From: Geoglobus sp. UBA235
Lineage (GTDB): Archaea; Halobacteriota; Archaeoglobi; Archaeoglobales; Archaeoglobaceae
NCBI GenBank assembly: GCA_002494725.1
Contig: DACG01000010.1
Coordinates: 9,966-73,965 of the forward strand
Length of the DNA: 64,000 nucleotides
Reading direction: 5' to 3'
Part shown: piece after piece, positions 25,464 to 33,856 of the stretch
Layout of the letters: each line of letters begins with the position of its first letter
How positions within the stretch are numbered: position 1 is the stretch's first letter
Notes under the pieces: generated by a model
The model's database searches: none
What the model saw: the letters and a program-made list of their open reading frames with translations, nothing else
Told to the model about the DNA's origin: nothing
Program-made: the position numbers and the translations under genes

Positions 25464-27021
25464 TCCTGTTACAAGGCTTGAAGGTCATCACGGTGTTAGG
25501 CTGAATGTAGAAAACGGGACTGTTAAGGAGGCGAAGGCCCTCGCCACAATGTTCAGAGGATTTGAGAGGATTGTCATAAACAGGGATGTGAAGGATGCAC
25601 CGATAATTCTCCAGAGGATATGCGGAGTGTGCCATAATGACCACAGGCTTGCAAGTCTATTTGCGATAGAGAATGCCGCAGGTCTTGCAAACGAGTGGGG
25701 ACATGGTTTACCCGAGGCGGCGGTTCTGCTCAGAAACACAATAGCAGCCCTGCAGTACGTCTTCGACCACCCTGTATGGGCTTACGCGTTGACAGGACCT
25801 GATTACTGTGATGCTCTCTTCAAAACGGGCCTTGTGAGGTTTGATCCCCTTGTCGGGCAGGGTGTGAAGGAGGCTGTTGAGGCCCAGAGAAGACTCCATC
25901 AGGCCATGGCGTACATAGGAGGAAAGGTGCCCCACATAATGACTCCGGTACCCGGAGGCGTCACACTCAGAATTGATGAGAAAGTCATAACCAGGCTCAT
26001 AAGCATAGTTCTGGATGTGAAGAAGTGGGCCCTTGGCGTTGGTCTTGGAAAAACTGCCTTGGAGCAAACTGCAGATGTTGCCGGCTACATAATTGATGAT
26101 GTCAGCAAAAAGCTTGAAGATGGGAAAGAGATCATTCCACCCAACGATCCTGAGATAGGTAGAGGCCTTTACGATTTGGTCTCACTCATGCTTGTGATGG
26201 CAAACAGGGGAATTGGGGATATGGGAGAGAGAACACCCACAATGCTGGCATACGGATTCCTGACAGATGTTGATGGAAAGCTCTTTTTCCCGTCGGGGTT
26301 CTTCAATGGAAACGAACTTGAAAAGTTCGATTACAGAAAGATAAGTGAGGACGTTACCCACTCATACTACAGTGATGATGCTGGAGGAGACTATGTTGGA
26401 AGTGAGGATACAAGAAAGCTCGTTCCAAAATACGGGAAGGAGAGGGCGTACACTTGGGCCAAGGCACCGAGATATGGGGGTAAGGCAGCAGAGGTTGGGC
26501 CACTTGCAAGAATGGTTGCCAAGGGATTCAGAGATGGATGGAAGGTCGGTGACCCTCTTGACCTGAGAAAAAACCTTGCAGGGGGGAGAACTGCAAGCAA
26601 TGCCCTTGCAAGAAACATTGCAAGAATTCAGGAAGAGCTTGTGATGATAGAATATCTTGAGAGCCTGCTGCTACAGCTAAAGGAGTATGCCGGAAAGAAG
26701 GCGTTTCTGGAGTATCCCGATAATGTCACCGGTGAGGGTGTTGGGCTAAGAGAAGCTCCAAGAGGTGCGCTGGGACACTGGATGAGGGCGAGTGGAGGAA
26801 AGGTCGAGAACTACCAGGTAATAGCCCCGACAACCTGGAATGTTTCACCGAGGGACTCAAATGGAAACCCGGGACCCCTTGAGGAGGCACTTGTTGGAAC
26901 ACCAGTAACCCCGGATAACCAGTGGGATGTCATCAGGGTGATACACAGCTTCGATCTCTGTCTCGCATGTACCGTGCATGTGTTCACAAGAGATGGGAAG
27001 AAGTGGAACTTCATTGTTTGA
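25447..27021 (+). CDS. [NiFe] hydrogenase large subunit
   Basis: Catalytic subunit, 524 residues from GTG 25447. That start is preceded by GAGGAGGTG with 7-nt spacing and puts the conserved VIDPVTRLEGH at the N-terminus. Ni-Fe ligands are Cys59 and Cys62 (RICGVCHNDH) and Cys505 and Cys508 (DLCLACTVH). The 13 residues after His511 form the C-terminal extension normally cleaved by a maturation endopeptidase, whose gene is not in this window. The 17-bp overlap with the cytochrome gene implies coupled translation. Hyp maturation genes lie 21 kb away. Confidence 0.95.
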   Translation: MEVVIDPVTRLEGHHGVRLNVENGTVKEAKALATMFRGFERIVINRDVKDAPIILQRICGVCHNDHRLASLFAIENAAGLANEWGHGLPEAAVLLRNTIAALQYVFDHPVWAYALTGPDYCDALFKTGLVRFDPLVGQGVKEAVEAQRRLHQAMAYIGGKVPHIMTPVPGGVTLRIDEKVITRLISIVLDVKKWALGVGLGKTALEQTADVAGYIIDDVSKKLEDGKEIIPPNDPEIGRGLYDLVSLMLVMANRGIGDMGERTPTMLAYGFLTDVDGKLFFPSGFFNGNELEKFDYRKISEDVTHSYYSDDAGGDYVGSEDTRKLVPKYGKERAYTWAKAPRYGGKAAEVGPLARMVAKGFRDGWKVGDPLDLRKNLAGGRTASNALARNIARIQEELVMIEYLESLLLQLKEYAGKKAFLEYPDNVTGEGVGLREAPRGALGHWMRASGGKVENYQVIAPTTWNVSPRDSNGNPGPLEEALVGTPVTPDNQWDVIRVIHSFDLCLACTVHVFTRDGKKWNFIV

Positions 27022-27031
27022 TTTTTTATTC

Positions 27032-27580
27032 CTACACCTTTCCTCTGCTCTCTCCATGAACAATGGCTGTGGCAATTATGTGTGCCACTCTCAAGCATTC
27101 AGGCATGTTGCCTTTCAGAGTTGAGGCATCTATCATCTCAACCACAGCTTCAATATCACATCCTGAGAACTGGAAGAAAACGCCTCTGTGAGCATGAATC
27201 TCTCCAGCTTTTTCTATTATGGTCTTTCTGAGCTCATAATCAGGCACGTTCTCAAGGGCTCTGAAAATTGATTCAAAGTCTGGTCTCCTTCTTGTAACAG
27301 CAATAACGGGAACGCTCAGAGATCTGCTTATTTCAGCAATATCAGCAACATTGAACCCACCAAATGTGACCCCATCAAGGAAAATTGCCCTTATCTGCTT
27401 CCTGAACTTGGATCTCCTCACCATTGATATGATTCTGGATGTTGAGTCAAGACCGTCAATTTCAATTCTGTCAACCATCACCCCTTCAAGATATCTGCTT
27501 CCCTCAAAAACAGTTCCAACAATGTAGCATTCATCACCCTTAAAGCTGTCATCAAATCCGGCAAATCTCCAGGACTTCAT
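27032..27580 (-). CDS. DUF99 family protein
   Basis: A 182-residue conserved archaeal protein of the DUF99 family, which has an endonuclease V-like fold; its function is unknown. Family segments are GFDDSFK at the N-terminus, the GTVFEGSRYLEGVM region, and FLDGVTFGGFN with conserved Asp. It overlaps the upstream 60-residue gene by 1 bp and is the last gene of the string running from the ATP synthase operon. Confidence 0.85.
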   Translation of the reverse strand: MKSWRFAGFDDSFKGDECYIVGTVFEGSRYLEGVMVDRIEIDGLDSTSRIISMVRRSKFRKQIRAIFLDGVTFGGFNVADIAEISRSLSVPVIAVTRRRPDFESIFRALENVPDYELRKTIIEKAGEIHAHRGVFFQFSGCDIEAVVEMIDASTLKGNMPECLRVAHIIATAIVHGESRGKV

Positions 27581-27762
27581 CAGCAGTTGTAATGTTTCCT
27601 GACGTATTTAACTCCATCTACAGCAAGGATCTCATCCTCACTCTCAGCATTCACTATGAAGTGGTAGTCATAAAAGACCTCATACACCTCATAGAACCTT
27701 TCCCTGAGCTCTCTGAGAACATCATCTTTCCTTGACAGATCTATCCAGACCTCAAAATACAT
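27580..27762 (-). CDS. small conserved-looking protein, 60 residues
   Basis: An alpha/beta-looking 60-residue protein rich in Glu, Asp, Tyr and Val, with a single terminal Cys (YVRKHYNC). The size and strand pattern resemble small ferredoxin-fold domains. The family is not recognised. It lies 4 bp after the small membrane protein and shares one base with the DUF99 gene, so it is probably co-transcribed with both. Confidence 0.55.
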   Translation of the reverse strand: MYFEVWIDLSRKDDVLRELRERFYEVYEVFYDYHFIVNAESEDEILAVDGVKYVRKHYNC

Positions 27763-27766
27763 GAGA

Positions 27767-27925
27767 TCACCTGAAGATGCTCAAATCGAATACTTTGAAT
27801 ACAATAATTAAAAATAGAATCAGCCCGACAGACACCCTTATCGTGCTGACTATCCACCAGTACTTTAAAACTCTAACAAGATTCTCTTCGTTGTCAAGCC
27901 ACCTTATTATTCTTTCGGATATCAT
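27767..27925 (-). CDS. small single-helix membrane protein at end of the ATP synthase operon
   Basis: A 52-residue protein not apparent at usual length cut-offs. Its ATG overlaps the atpD stop codon in an ATGA junction. The N-terminal half is charged/amphipathic (SERIIRWLDNEENLVRVLKYWW). A hydrophobic helix follows (VGLILFLIIVFKVF), then a short tail LSIFR. The coupling to atpD suggests it belongs to the ATP synthase operon, possibly as an assembly or accessory factor. No family is recognised. Confidence 0.65.
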   Translation of the reverse strand: MISERIIRWLDNEENLVRVLKYWWIVSTIRVSVGLILFLIIVFKVFDLSIFR

Positions 27926-28551
27926 GCCTCTGCCTTCTCTTTCTTGCCCTTGATCTTCTTAAGCCTTATTATGTTCTCCCTGTCCATTTCTTCAAGCTTG
28001 AAGGTTATGTATCTTGCAGCATCCTCCATTGATGGAATCACCCTGAATTCAAGGGCATTGACCCTTCTCTTTGTCCTCTCGATTTCCTCTATGAGCCTTT
28101 TCAGAGTTGTCTCGATCTCAGCAACCTCAAGTATTGCATCAATCAAAGCCTCGTATGCCTCAACCGCCTCGTCAATTCTTGCTGTCGTCCCGATAACTCC
28201 GTAATTTCTCTCAGCAACAGACTTTCTGACAACCTCTCTCTTAATGACCGGAACAACAACACCCATGATGTTTTTTCTCTTAAGGGTGAATGAGGGTTCC
28301 TTATCCACGGACAGGGCTATTGACTTGACAGCAACAACGCCATCCGCAGCCATGGCTAAAGCCAGTTTTTCCTGAGCCTCCCTGTACCTCTGAACCATCT
28401 CATCTATGACCCTCTTTGCATCCTCAAGGATCGTTCTGAATTCCATGATGAGTCCATCTCTCTTCATTTTAAGCAGTGCGTGTCCCTTTTTGGCCATTGC
28501 AATTCTTCTTCTCAGCTTTATGAGTTCCATTCTTGTTGGCTGAACGTCCAT
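27922..28551 (-). CDS. atpD: A-type ATP synthase subunit D
   Basis: Central-stalk (rotor shaft) subunit of the A1 head, 209 residues. The N-terminus (VQPTRMELIKLRRRIAMAKKGHALLKMKRD) and C-terminal helix (RRVNALEFRVIPSMEDAARYI) are characteristic long antiparallel helices. It is the last of nine subunit genes in the canonical order atpHIKECFABD. Its stop overlaps the next small gene. Confidence 0.95.
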   Translation of the reverse strand: MDVQPTRMELIKLRRRIAMAKKGHALLKMKRDGLIMEFRTILEDAKRVIDEMVQRYREAQEKLALAMAADGVVAVKSIALSVDKEPSFTLKRKNIMGVVVPVIKREVVRKSVAERNYGVIGTTARIDEAVEAYEALIDAILEVAEIETTLKRLIEEIERTKRRVNALEFRVIPSMEDAARYITFKLEEMDRENIIRLKKIKGKKEKAEA

Positions 28552-28577
28552 GTTTTCACCTCAAAAAATTGAAGGGG

Positions 28578-29960
28578 TTATTCTGCCTTCTTCCTGTAGG
28601 CAGGATGGTACTTCTCAATGTACTTCCTCTCAATCTTTGTGAGCTCAGCCTCAGGCAGCATTGAAAGCAGTTCCCACCCAATTCCAAGGGTTGTTTCGAT
28701 GTCTCTGTCCTCATACCTCCCCTGCTGGATGAACCTCCTCTCAAACTCATCTGCAAATCTCAGATATCTCCTGTCCCTCTCTGACAGAGCCTCCTCACCA
28801 ACAATCGCCACAAGACCTCTGAGATCAACACCCTCAGCATATGCGGCATACATCTGATCGTTCCACTGGACATGGTCATCTCTTGTTCTCCCCTCACCAA
28901 TACCCTCCTTCATCAGCCTGCTGAGTGATGGAAGGACGTTGATTGGTGGATAGATGCCCTTGGCATGAAGCTCTCTGCTGAGCACTATCTGCCCCTCGGT
29001 GATATAGCCAGTCAGATCCGGAATCGGATGGGTTATGTCATCTCCCGGCATTGTGAGGATTGGCATCTGGGTAATTGTGCCTTTTCTGCCTCTGATTCTC
29101 CCTGCTCTCTCGTAAATTGTTGCAAGGTCTGTGTACATGTATCCCGGGTATCCTCTTCTTCCGGGCACTTCCTCTCTTGCTGCGGATATCTCTCTTAAAG
29201 CTTCACAGTAGTTGGTCATGTCAGTCAGGATGACGAGGACGTGCAGATCGTATTCGTATGCCAGGAACTCTGCTGCAGTCAGGGCCATTCTCGGGGTGAG
29301 AAGTCTCTCAATGGCCGGATCGTTTGCAAGGTTCAGAAAGACGACAGCTCTTTCCAGAGCTCCAGTTCTCTCAAAATCCTTCATGAACTGGTGAGCCTCC
29401 TCATGGGTTATGCCCATAGCAGCGAAAACAACAGCGAATTCCTCACCCTCTCCTCTGACCTTTGCCTGTCTTGCGACCTGCAGAGCAATGTCATTGTGTG
29501 GAAGTCCGGAACCGGAGAATATTGGCAATTTCTGCCCTCTGACAAGTGTGTTCATTCCATCAATTGCAGAGATACCTGTCTGGATGAACTCCCTTGGATA
29601 CTCTCTTGCATAGGGATTTATGGCAGCACCTATGATCTCCCTCCTCTCCTCAGGGACTATCTTTGGACCTCCATCAATTGGATCTCCTGAACCACTCAGA
29701 ATCCTGCCAAGCATGTCATAGCTGACATTCAGCCTTATGATATCTCCGGTAAATCTGACCGTTGATGATGTGTCAATACCTCTCGTCCCCTCAAAAACCT
29801 GAACGACAACGGTATCCATTGACGTGTCAAGAACCTGACCCCTTCTTGTTGATCCATCAGGCAGTGTTATTGTTACAAGTTCTCCATACCCAACAGGTTC
29901 GGTCTTCTCAACAAATACAAGAGGTCCTGCAACCTGAGTTATCGTCTTGTACTCCTTCAT
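28578..29960 (-). CDS. atpB: A-type ATP synthase subunit B
   Basis: Regulatory, non-catalytic nucleotide-binding subunit of the A3B3 head, 460 residues. It shares the RecA-type fold with subunit A but lacks a classical P-loop: the corresponding segment is [30 protein letters not shown] and the [19 protein letters not shown] region are family signatures. It directly follows atpA with no spacer. Confidence 0.97.
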   Translation of the reverse strand: MKEYKTITQVAGPLVFVEKTEPVGYGELVTITLPDGSTRRGQVLDTSMDTVVVQVFEGTRGIDTSSTVRFTGDIIRLNVSYDMLGRILSGSGDPIDGGPKIVPEERREIIGAAINPYAREYPREFIQTGISAIDGMNTLVRGQKLPIFSGSGLPHNDIALQVARQAKVRGEGEEFAVVFAAMGITHEEAHQFMKDFERTGALERAVVFLNLANDPAIERLLTPRMALTAAEFLAYEYDLHVLVILTDMTNYCEALREISAAREEVPGRRGYPGYMYTDLATIYERAGRIRGRKGTITQMPILTMPGDDITHPIPDLTGYITEGQIVLSRELHAKGIYPPINVLPSLSRLMKEGIGEGRTRDDHVQWNDQMYAAYAEGVDLRGLVAIVGEEALSERDRRYLRFADEFERRFIQQGRYEDRDIETTLGIGWELLSMLPEAELTKIERKYIEKYHPAYRKKAE

Positions 29961-31697
29961 TCACTCCACCCCCAGATTTTGCTTGATCTTCTTGATGGCA
30001 TTCTCAATAGCACTCCTGTAGTCCTCCTCGAACTTTGCCCTTGCGAACTCATCCACGCCTTCAACGCCGATGATCTCCTCCACAAGCTTTCCAGACTCAA
30101 GTGCCCTGTAGAACAGATCATTGACGTCCTTTATTGACTTCAGTATGTCATACTGCTTTTTGAGGTCACAGTATGTGTCAACCGGATGATATGCATACTG
30201 CTGCAGGAAAACCTCTCTGATAAGCCTTGCAACCTCAAGGAGCAATCTCTGGCTCTCGGGCAATGCATCACTGCCAACAAGCTGAACGATCTCCTGCAGG
30301 TTTGCCTCTTCCTGCAGTACGGTCATTGCCCACTTCCTCAGCTCACTCCAGTCTGGGGCTATATTCTCATTGAACCACTCTGCAAGTGTATCTGCATAAA
30401 GGCTGTAGCTCTGAAGCCAGTTGATGGCTGGGAAATGCCTCCTTGCAGCAAGCTTTGCATCAAGAGCCCAGAAAACTTTCACGATTCTGAGGGTGTTCTG
30501 GGTGACTGGCTCGCTGAAGTCTCCACCGGGTGGTGAGACGGCTCCAACAACCGTGACACTCCCAATGTTGCCGTTCAGAGTCCTGACTCTCCCGGCTCTC
30601 TCATAGAACTCTGCAAGTCTTGAGGCAAGGTAAGCGGGATATCCCTCCTCACCCGGCATCTCCTCAAGTCTTCCTGAGATTTCTCTCATTGCCTCAGCCC
30701 ACCTGCTCGTTGAATCAGCCATGATGCTCACATCATATCCCATGTCTCTGAAGTACTCGGCTATTGTTATTCCGGTGTAAACACTCGCCTCTCTTGCAGC
30801 AACAGGCATGTTTGATGTGTTGGCTATGAGCACAGTTCTCTCCATGAGCGGCTTTCCAGTTCTGGGGTCTTCAAGCTCTGGGAACTCCTCAAGAACCTCT
30901 GTCATCTCGTTTCCTCTCTCACCGCATCCAATGTAAACAACAACATGCGTGTCACTCCACTTTGCAAGCTGATGCTGCGTAACTGTTTTTCCTGAGCCGA
31001 AAGGCCCTGGAATTGCTGCTGTACCCCCCTTTGCAACTGGGAACAGCGCATCGAGAATTCTCTGTCCCGTAATGAGCGGGATGTTCGGTGGAAGCTTCTC
31101 CTGATATGGTCTCGGAATTCTGACAGGCCATTTATGGGAGAGCTTCAGCTCTGTACCGTCTTCGAGAACGGCAATTGTATCATCTACTGTAAATCCTCCC
31201 TCATAAATCTCGCTTATGACTCCAGAAACATTCGGAGGTACAAGGATCTTATGTTCGATGAATTCGGTCTCCTGAACACTCCCAAGAATATCTCCACCAT
31301 TCACCTTATCTCCTTTTTTGACCACAGGCCTGAAATCCCACTTGGCATCTCTGTCCAGAGCAGGTGCATCAATTCCCCTGCCAATGAAGTCACCGCTTGC
31401 ATCCTTAAGGGCTGGGAGGGGTCTCTGAACACCATCGTAGATGGACTTCAGCAATCCAGGGCCAAGCTCAACGCTCAGTGGCATCCCGGTGTTTTCAATC
31501 CTGTCACCGGGTTTTATACCGGATGTATCCTCGTAAACCTGAATCAGTGCTTTGTCACCCACAAGTCCCACTACCTCGCCCATCAGTCCCTCATCACCAA
31601 CCCTGCACACATCGTACATTCTGGCTTTCAATCCCTCTGCCACAACCAGAGGTCCTGATACACGATAAACCTTCCCGATTAACTCCTTCACTTCCAT
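29961..31697 (-). CDS. atpA: A-type ATP synthase subunit A (catalytic)
   Basis: Catalytic subunit of the A1 head, making ATP from ADP and phosphate driven by the ion gradient. It has 578 residues. The P-loop is GPFGSGKT at 231-238, and the non-homologous insertion typical of A/V-type subunits precedes it (about 110-200). [10 protein letters not shown] and [20 protein letters not shown] are conserved. No intein is present, unlike in some archaea. It overlaps atpF by 10 bp. Confidence 0.97.
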   Translation of the reverse strand: MEVKELIGKVYRVSGPLVVAEGLKARMYDVCRVGDEGLMGEVVGLVGDKALIQVYEDTSGIKPGDRIENTGMPLSVELGPGLLKSIYDGVQRPLPALKDASGDFIGRGIDAPALDRDAKWDFRPVVKKGDKVNGGDILGSVQETEFIEHKILVPPNVSGVISEIYEGGFTVDDTIAVLEDGTELKLSHKWPVRIPRPYQEKLPPNIPLITGQRILDALFPVAKGGTAAIPGPFGSGKTVTQHQLAKWSDTHVVVYIGCGERGNEMTEVLEEFPELEDPRTGKPLMERTVLIANTSNMPVAAREASVYTGITIAEYFRDMGYDVSIMADSTSRWAEAMREISGRLEEMPGEEGYPAYLASRLAEFYERAGRVRTLNGNIGSVTVVGAVSPPGGDFSEPVTQNTLRIVKVFWALDAKLAARRHFPAINWLQSYSLYADTLAEWFNENIAPDWSELRKWAMTVLQEEANLQEIVQLVGSDALPESQRLLLEVARLIREVFLQQYAYHPVDTYCDLKKQYDILKSIKDVNDLFYRALESGKLVEEIIGVEGVDEFARAKFEEDYRSAIENAIKKIKQNLGVE

Positions 31698-31993
31698 AGG
31701 TCAACACCTATCGCCTTTCTTATTTTTTCTCTAATCTCCTCTGCCCCTCCTTCAGCACCAACAGCAACAAATGTTGGCTCAACACTCTCATCAACAGCCC
31801 TCTTTAATGCGAGGGGCAGTTTTTTCAAAAACTCATGCTTGATGACCGCAACACCAATATCCTCACTCTCAAGAACCTTCTCAACAGTCTGAACAAGCTC
31901 CTCATCACTGACGACATCAAAAATATCCCTCACTCCCGCAAGCCTGAAGCCAAGATTGAATTCCGGATCGCCGATTATTGCGAGCTTCTTCAT
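31688..31993 (-). CDS. atpF: A-type ATP synthase subunit F
   Basis: Small central-stalk subunit, 101 residues, Rossmann-like: [14 protein letters not shown] at the N-terminus and [19 protein letters not shown] at the end. It regulates rotor function together with subunit D. It overlaps atpC by 4 bp and atpA by 10 bp. Confidence 0.93.
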   Translation of the reverse strand: MKKLAIIGDPEFNLGFRLAGVRDIFDVVSDEELVQTVEKVLESEDIGVAVIKHEFLKKLPLALKRAVDESVEPTFVAVGAEGGAEEIREKIRKAIGVDLWK

Positions 31994-33033
31994 ACAATCA
32001 CCAGCTGCTCCCTAATATCCTCAACCTCCATCCCGCTTTCCTTACCCCTTGCAATAATTCTGAGATTGTCAACCTCGATCTTTTTCAGAAGCATGTATGA
32101 CAGAACGGGGAGTATGGAAAGCGGGTAATTGCTTGCTTTCTTTATCATTCTCTCAGCCCATATCCTCGTCAGAGCATTTTCAATCTTTGACATTGGCTGG
32201 GTCATTACTACCTCCCTCAGATCCCTTACAAACCAGTAGTTCTCGATTGCCTTGTAGATCTCCTCGAGCTCCATGGCCGCAAGCTTTCTTGCCTCATCTT
32301 CCGTGAGCTGATATCCGTAGGGAACTATCTTGGGTATTATCTCCTCTGCCGGAACACCCTCCTTCTTAAGCCTGAGTATAGTCTTCATATTCACAATGTC
32401 AATCTCCATTCTGATGAAGTCTATGAAGTACTTGGCATCAAGGCTCTCGGCTGAAAGACCTGCTATGGAAGTGTAGTAGAACTTGTCAAGCTCGTCCTCA
32501 ACATCCGAGAGCTTTGATCCGTGAAGAATTTTCTCAAGAATGCTGTAAAATGGCTTTCCCCTGAATGCATTCACGATTTCCTCAATGCTCTCCTTTGCAA
32601 GCAGGGATTTGAAGAAGTCCTCATCAAACTCTCCTGCTGGAACGAGGGTTGCTTCAATTTCCTCATTTGTGAAACCAAACATCTTCCCCCTGAGTATGTT
32701 CTTGATGTTCCAGAAGTCCCATTTTCTGAGGTAAAGAACAATCAGGTCTCTTGGCAAACCCTTTGATATTCTTATGAGCTTTGAGTACACCCTTGAAAGA
32801 TTCAGTGAGAGGGCATGATCTATCAGATCAACACCGGAATACCTGAATGCGAGCTCATCTATCTCCTTCTTGTACTCCGTCTCCTCAAGATACCTCGCTA
32901 TCTCATTGAGGTCCATGTTAAGCAGCTTTGCATACTCATCCCTGGGGATGAGCTTCCTCTTCATCACCCTCACTCTTGCAACAATGTATGCCCATTCTGA
33001 GATCTTTGTTCTCTTTATTATCTTTGAAATCAT
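31990..33033 (-). CDS. atpC: A-type ATP synthase subunit C
   Basis: V-type d-subunit homologue that sits on the c-ring and connects it to the central stalk. It has 347 residues, almost entirely helical. The AYIVARVRVMKRKLI start and the repeated Tyr/Asp-rich helical segments (YFIDFIRMEIDIVNMKTILRLK) are characteristic. It is separated from atpE by 6 bp and overlaps atpF by 4 bp. Confidence 0.94.
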   Translation of the reverse strand: MISKIIKRTKISEWAYIVARVRVMKRKLIPRDEYAKLLNMDLNEIARYLEETEYKKEIDELAFRYSGVDLIDHALSLNLSRVYSKLIRISKGLPRDLIVLYLRKWDFWNIKNILRGKMFGFTNEEIEATLVPAGEFDEDFFKSLLAKESIEEIVNAFRGKPFYSILEKILHGSKLSDVEDELDKFYYTSIAGLSAESLDAKYFIDFIRMEIDIVNMKTILRLKKEGVPAEEIIPKIVPYGYQLTEDEARKLAAMELEEIYKAIENYWFVRDLREVVMTQPMSKIENALTRIWAERMIKKASNYPLSILPVLSYMLLKKIEVDNLRIIARGKESGMEVEDIREQLVIV

Positions 33034-33039
33034 GTTAAA

Positions 33040-33600
33040 TCACCCGAAGAGCTTCTCATAAACTTCCTTCATCTTTGACTCGTAAACCTCTCTGAGGAGG
33101 TTGTCAAAGGTGAGATTTATCCTGTATTCTCCATCCCTGCTTTCGAGAATCACACCACCTATGCACTCTATATTCCCGGCATACTCAAGCTTGGAGATTT
33201 TTCTGACAATTTCCTCATCCTTTTTGTTCGAGTAAACAAGATAGCCCTCATTCTTGTATTTGTCAAGAATCTTTTTGAGAAGCTCCTCCCTCTCTGAATC
33301 GCTCAGATTCTGAACCTTCTCAACAAGAAGCCGGTAAACTTTCTCTACAACCTCTCTCTTCCTAAGAAGCTCCTCCTTTTTCATTTCAAGGTTTATTCCT
33401 GATATTTCCTGCCTTCTAAGTCTCTCAGCTTCCTTCTCTGCTTCTTCCCTTGCCCTCTTCAGAATCTCCCTGGATTCATCTTTTGCCTCTGAAATTATCT
33501 TCTCAGCCTCTTCTTCAGCGTATCTGTTTATTTCTGAAACCTGCTGGTGCCCCTTTCTGATTATCTCCTCGATTATTGGCTCCAGTGGCATTTTTTGCAC
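33040..33600 (-). CDS. atpE: A-type ATP synthase subunit E
   Basis: Peripheral-stalk subunit, 186 residues. A long charged N-terminal helix (EEAEKIISEAKDESREILKR) pairs with subunit H as the stator, and a C-terminal alpha/beta domain binds the head. It lies between atpK and atpC in the operon. Confidence 0.93.
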   Translation of the reverse strand: MQKMPLEPIIEEIIRKGHQQVSEINRYAEEEAEKIISEAKDESREILKRAREEAEKEAERLRRQEISGINLEMKKEELLRKREVVEKVYRLLVEKVQNLSDSEREELLKKILDKYKNEGYLVYSNKKDEEIVRKISKLEYAGNIECIGGVILESRDGEYRINLTFDNLLREVYESKMKEVYEKLFG

Positions 33601-33626
33601 CTCTTAAAAAAATTTGGAGCCGGAGT

Positions 33627-33842
33627 TTACATGAACATCAGCAGGAACGATACGACAAGGCCGAAGATAACGATTGTTTCTGGAATAACTGTCATCAGCA
33701 AGCCTCTGCCGAAGAAGCTTGGGTCTTCAGCCATTGCACCTACAGCAGCGGCTCCAATTCCCTGCTCACCAAGTCCTGCACCAATTCCAGCCAATCCTAC
33801 TGCCAGACCAGCTCCAACAGCCACCATCCCCTCAACTGCCAT
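33627..33842 (-). CDS. atpK: A-type ATP synthase proteolipid subunit K (c-ring)
   Basis: A 71-residue two-helix c-ring subunit. Helix 1 is Gly/Ala rich (GAGLAVGLAGIGAGLGEQGIG), and helix 2 carries the ion-binding Glu55 in VIPETIVIFGLV. A second acidic residue, Glu26, sits where many Na+-binding c subunits have Gln. The polar loop AEDP joins the helices. This is a single hairpin, not the duplicated form seen in some methanogens. Ion specificity cannot be settled from sequence. Confidence 0.94.
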   Translation of the reverse strand: MAVEGMVAVGAGLAVGLAGIGAGLGEQGIGAAAVGAMAEDPSFFGRGLLMTVIPETIVIFGLVVSFLLMFM

Positions 33843-33856
33843 TTACAACACCTCCT

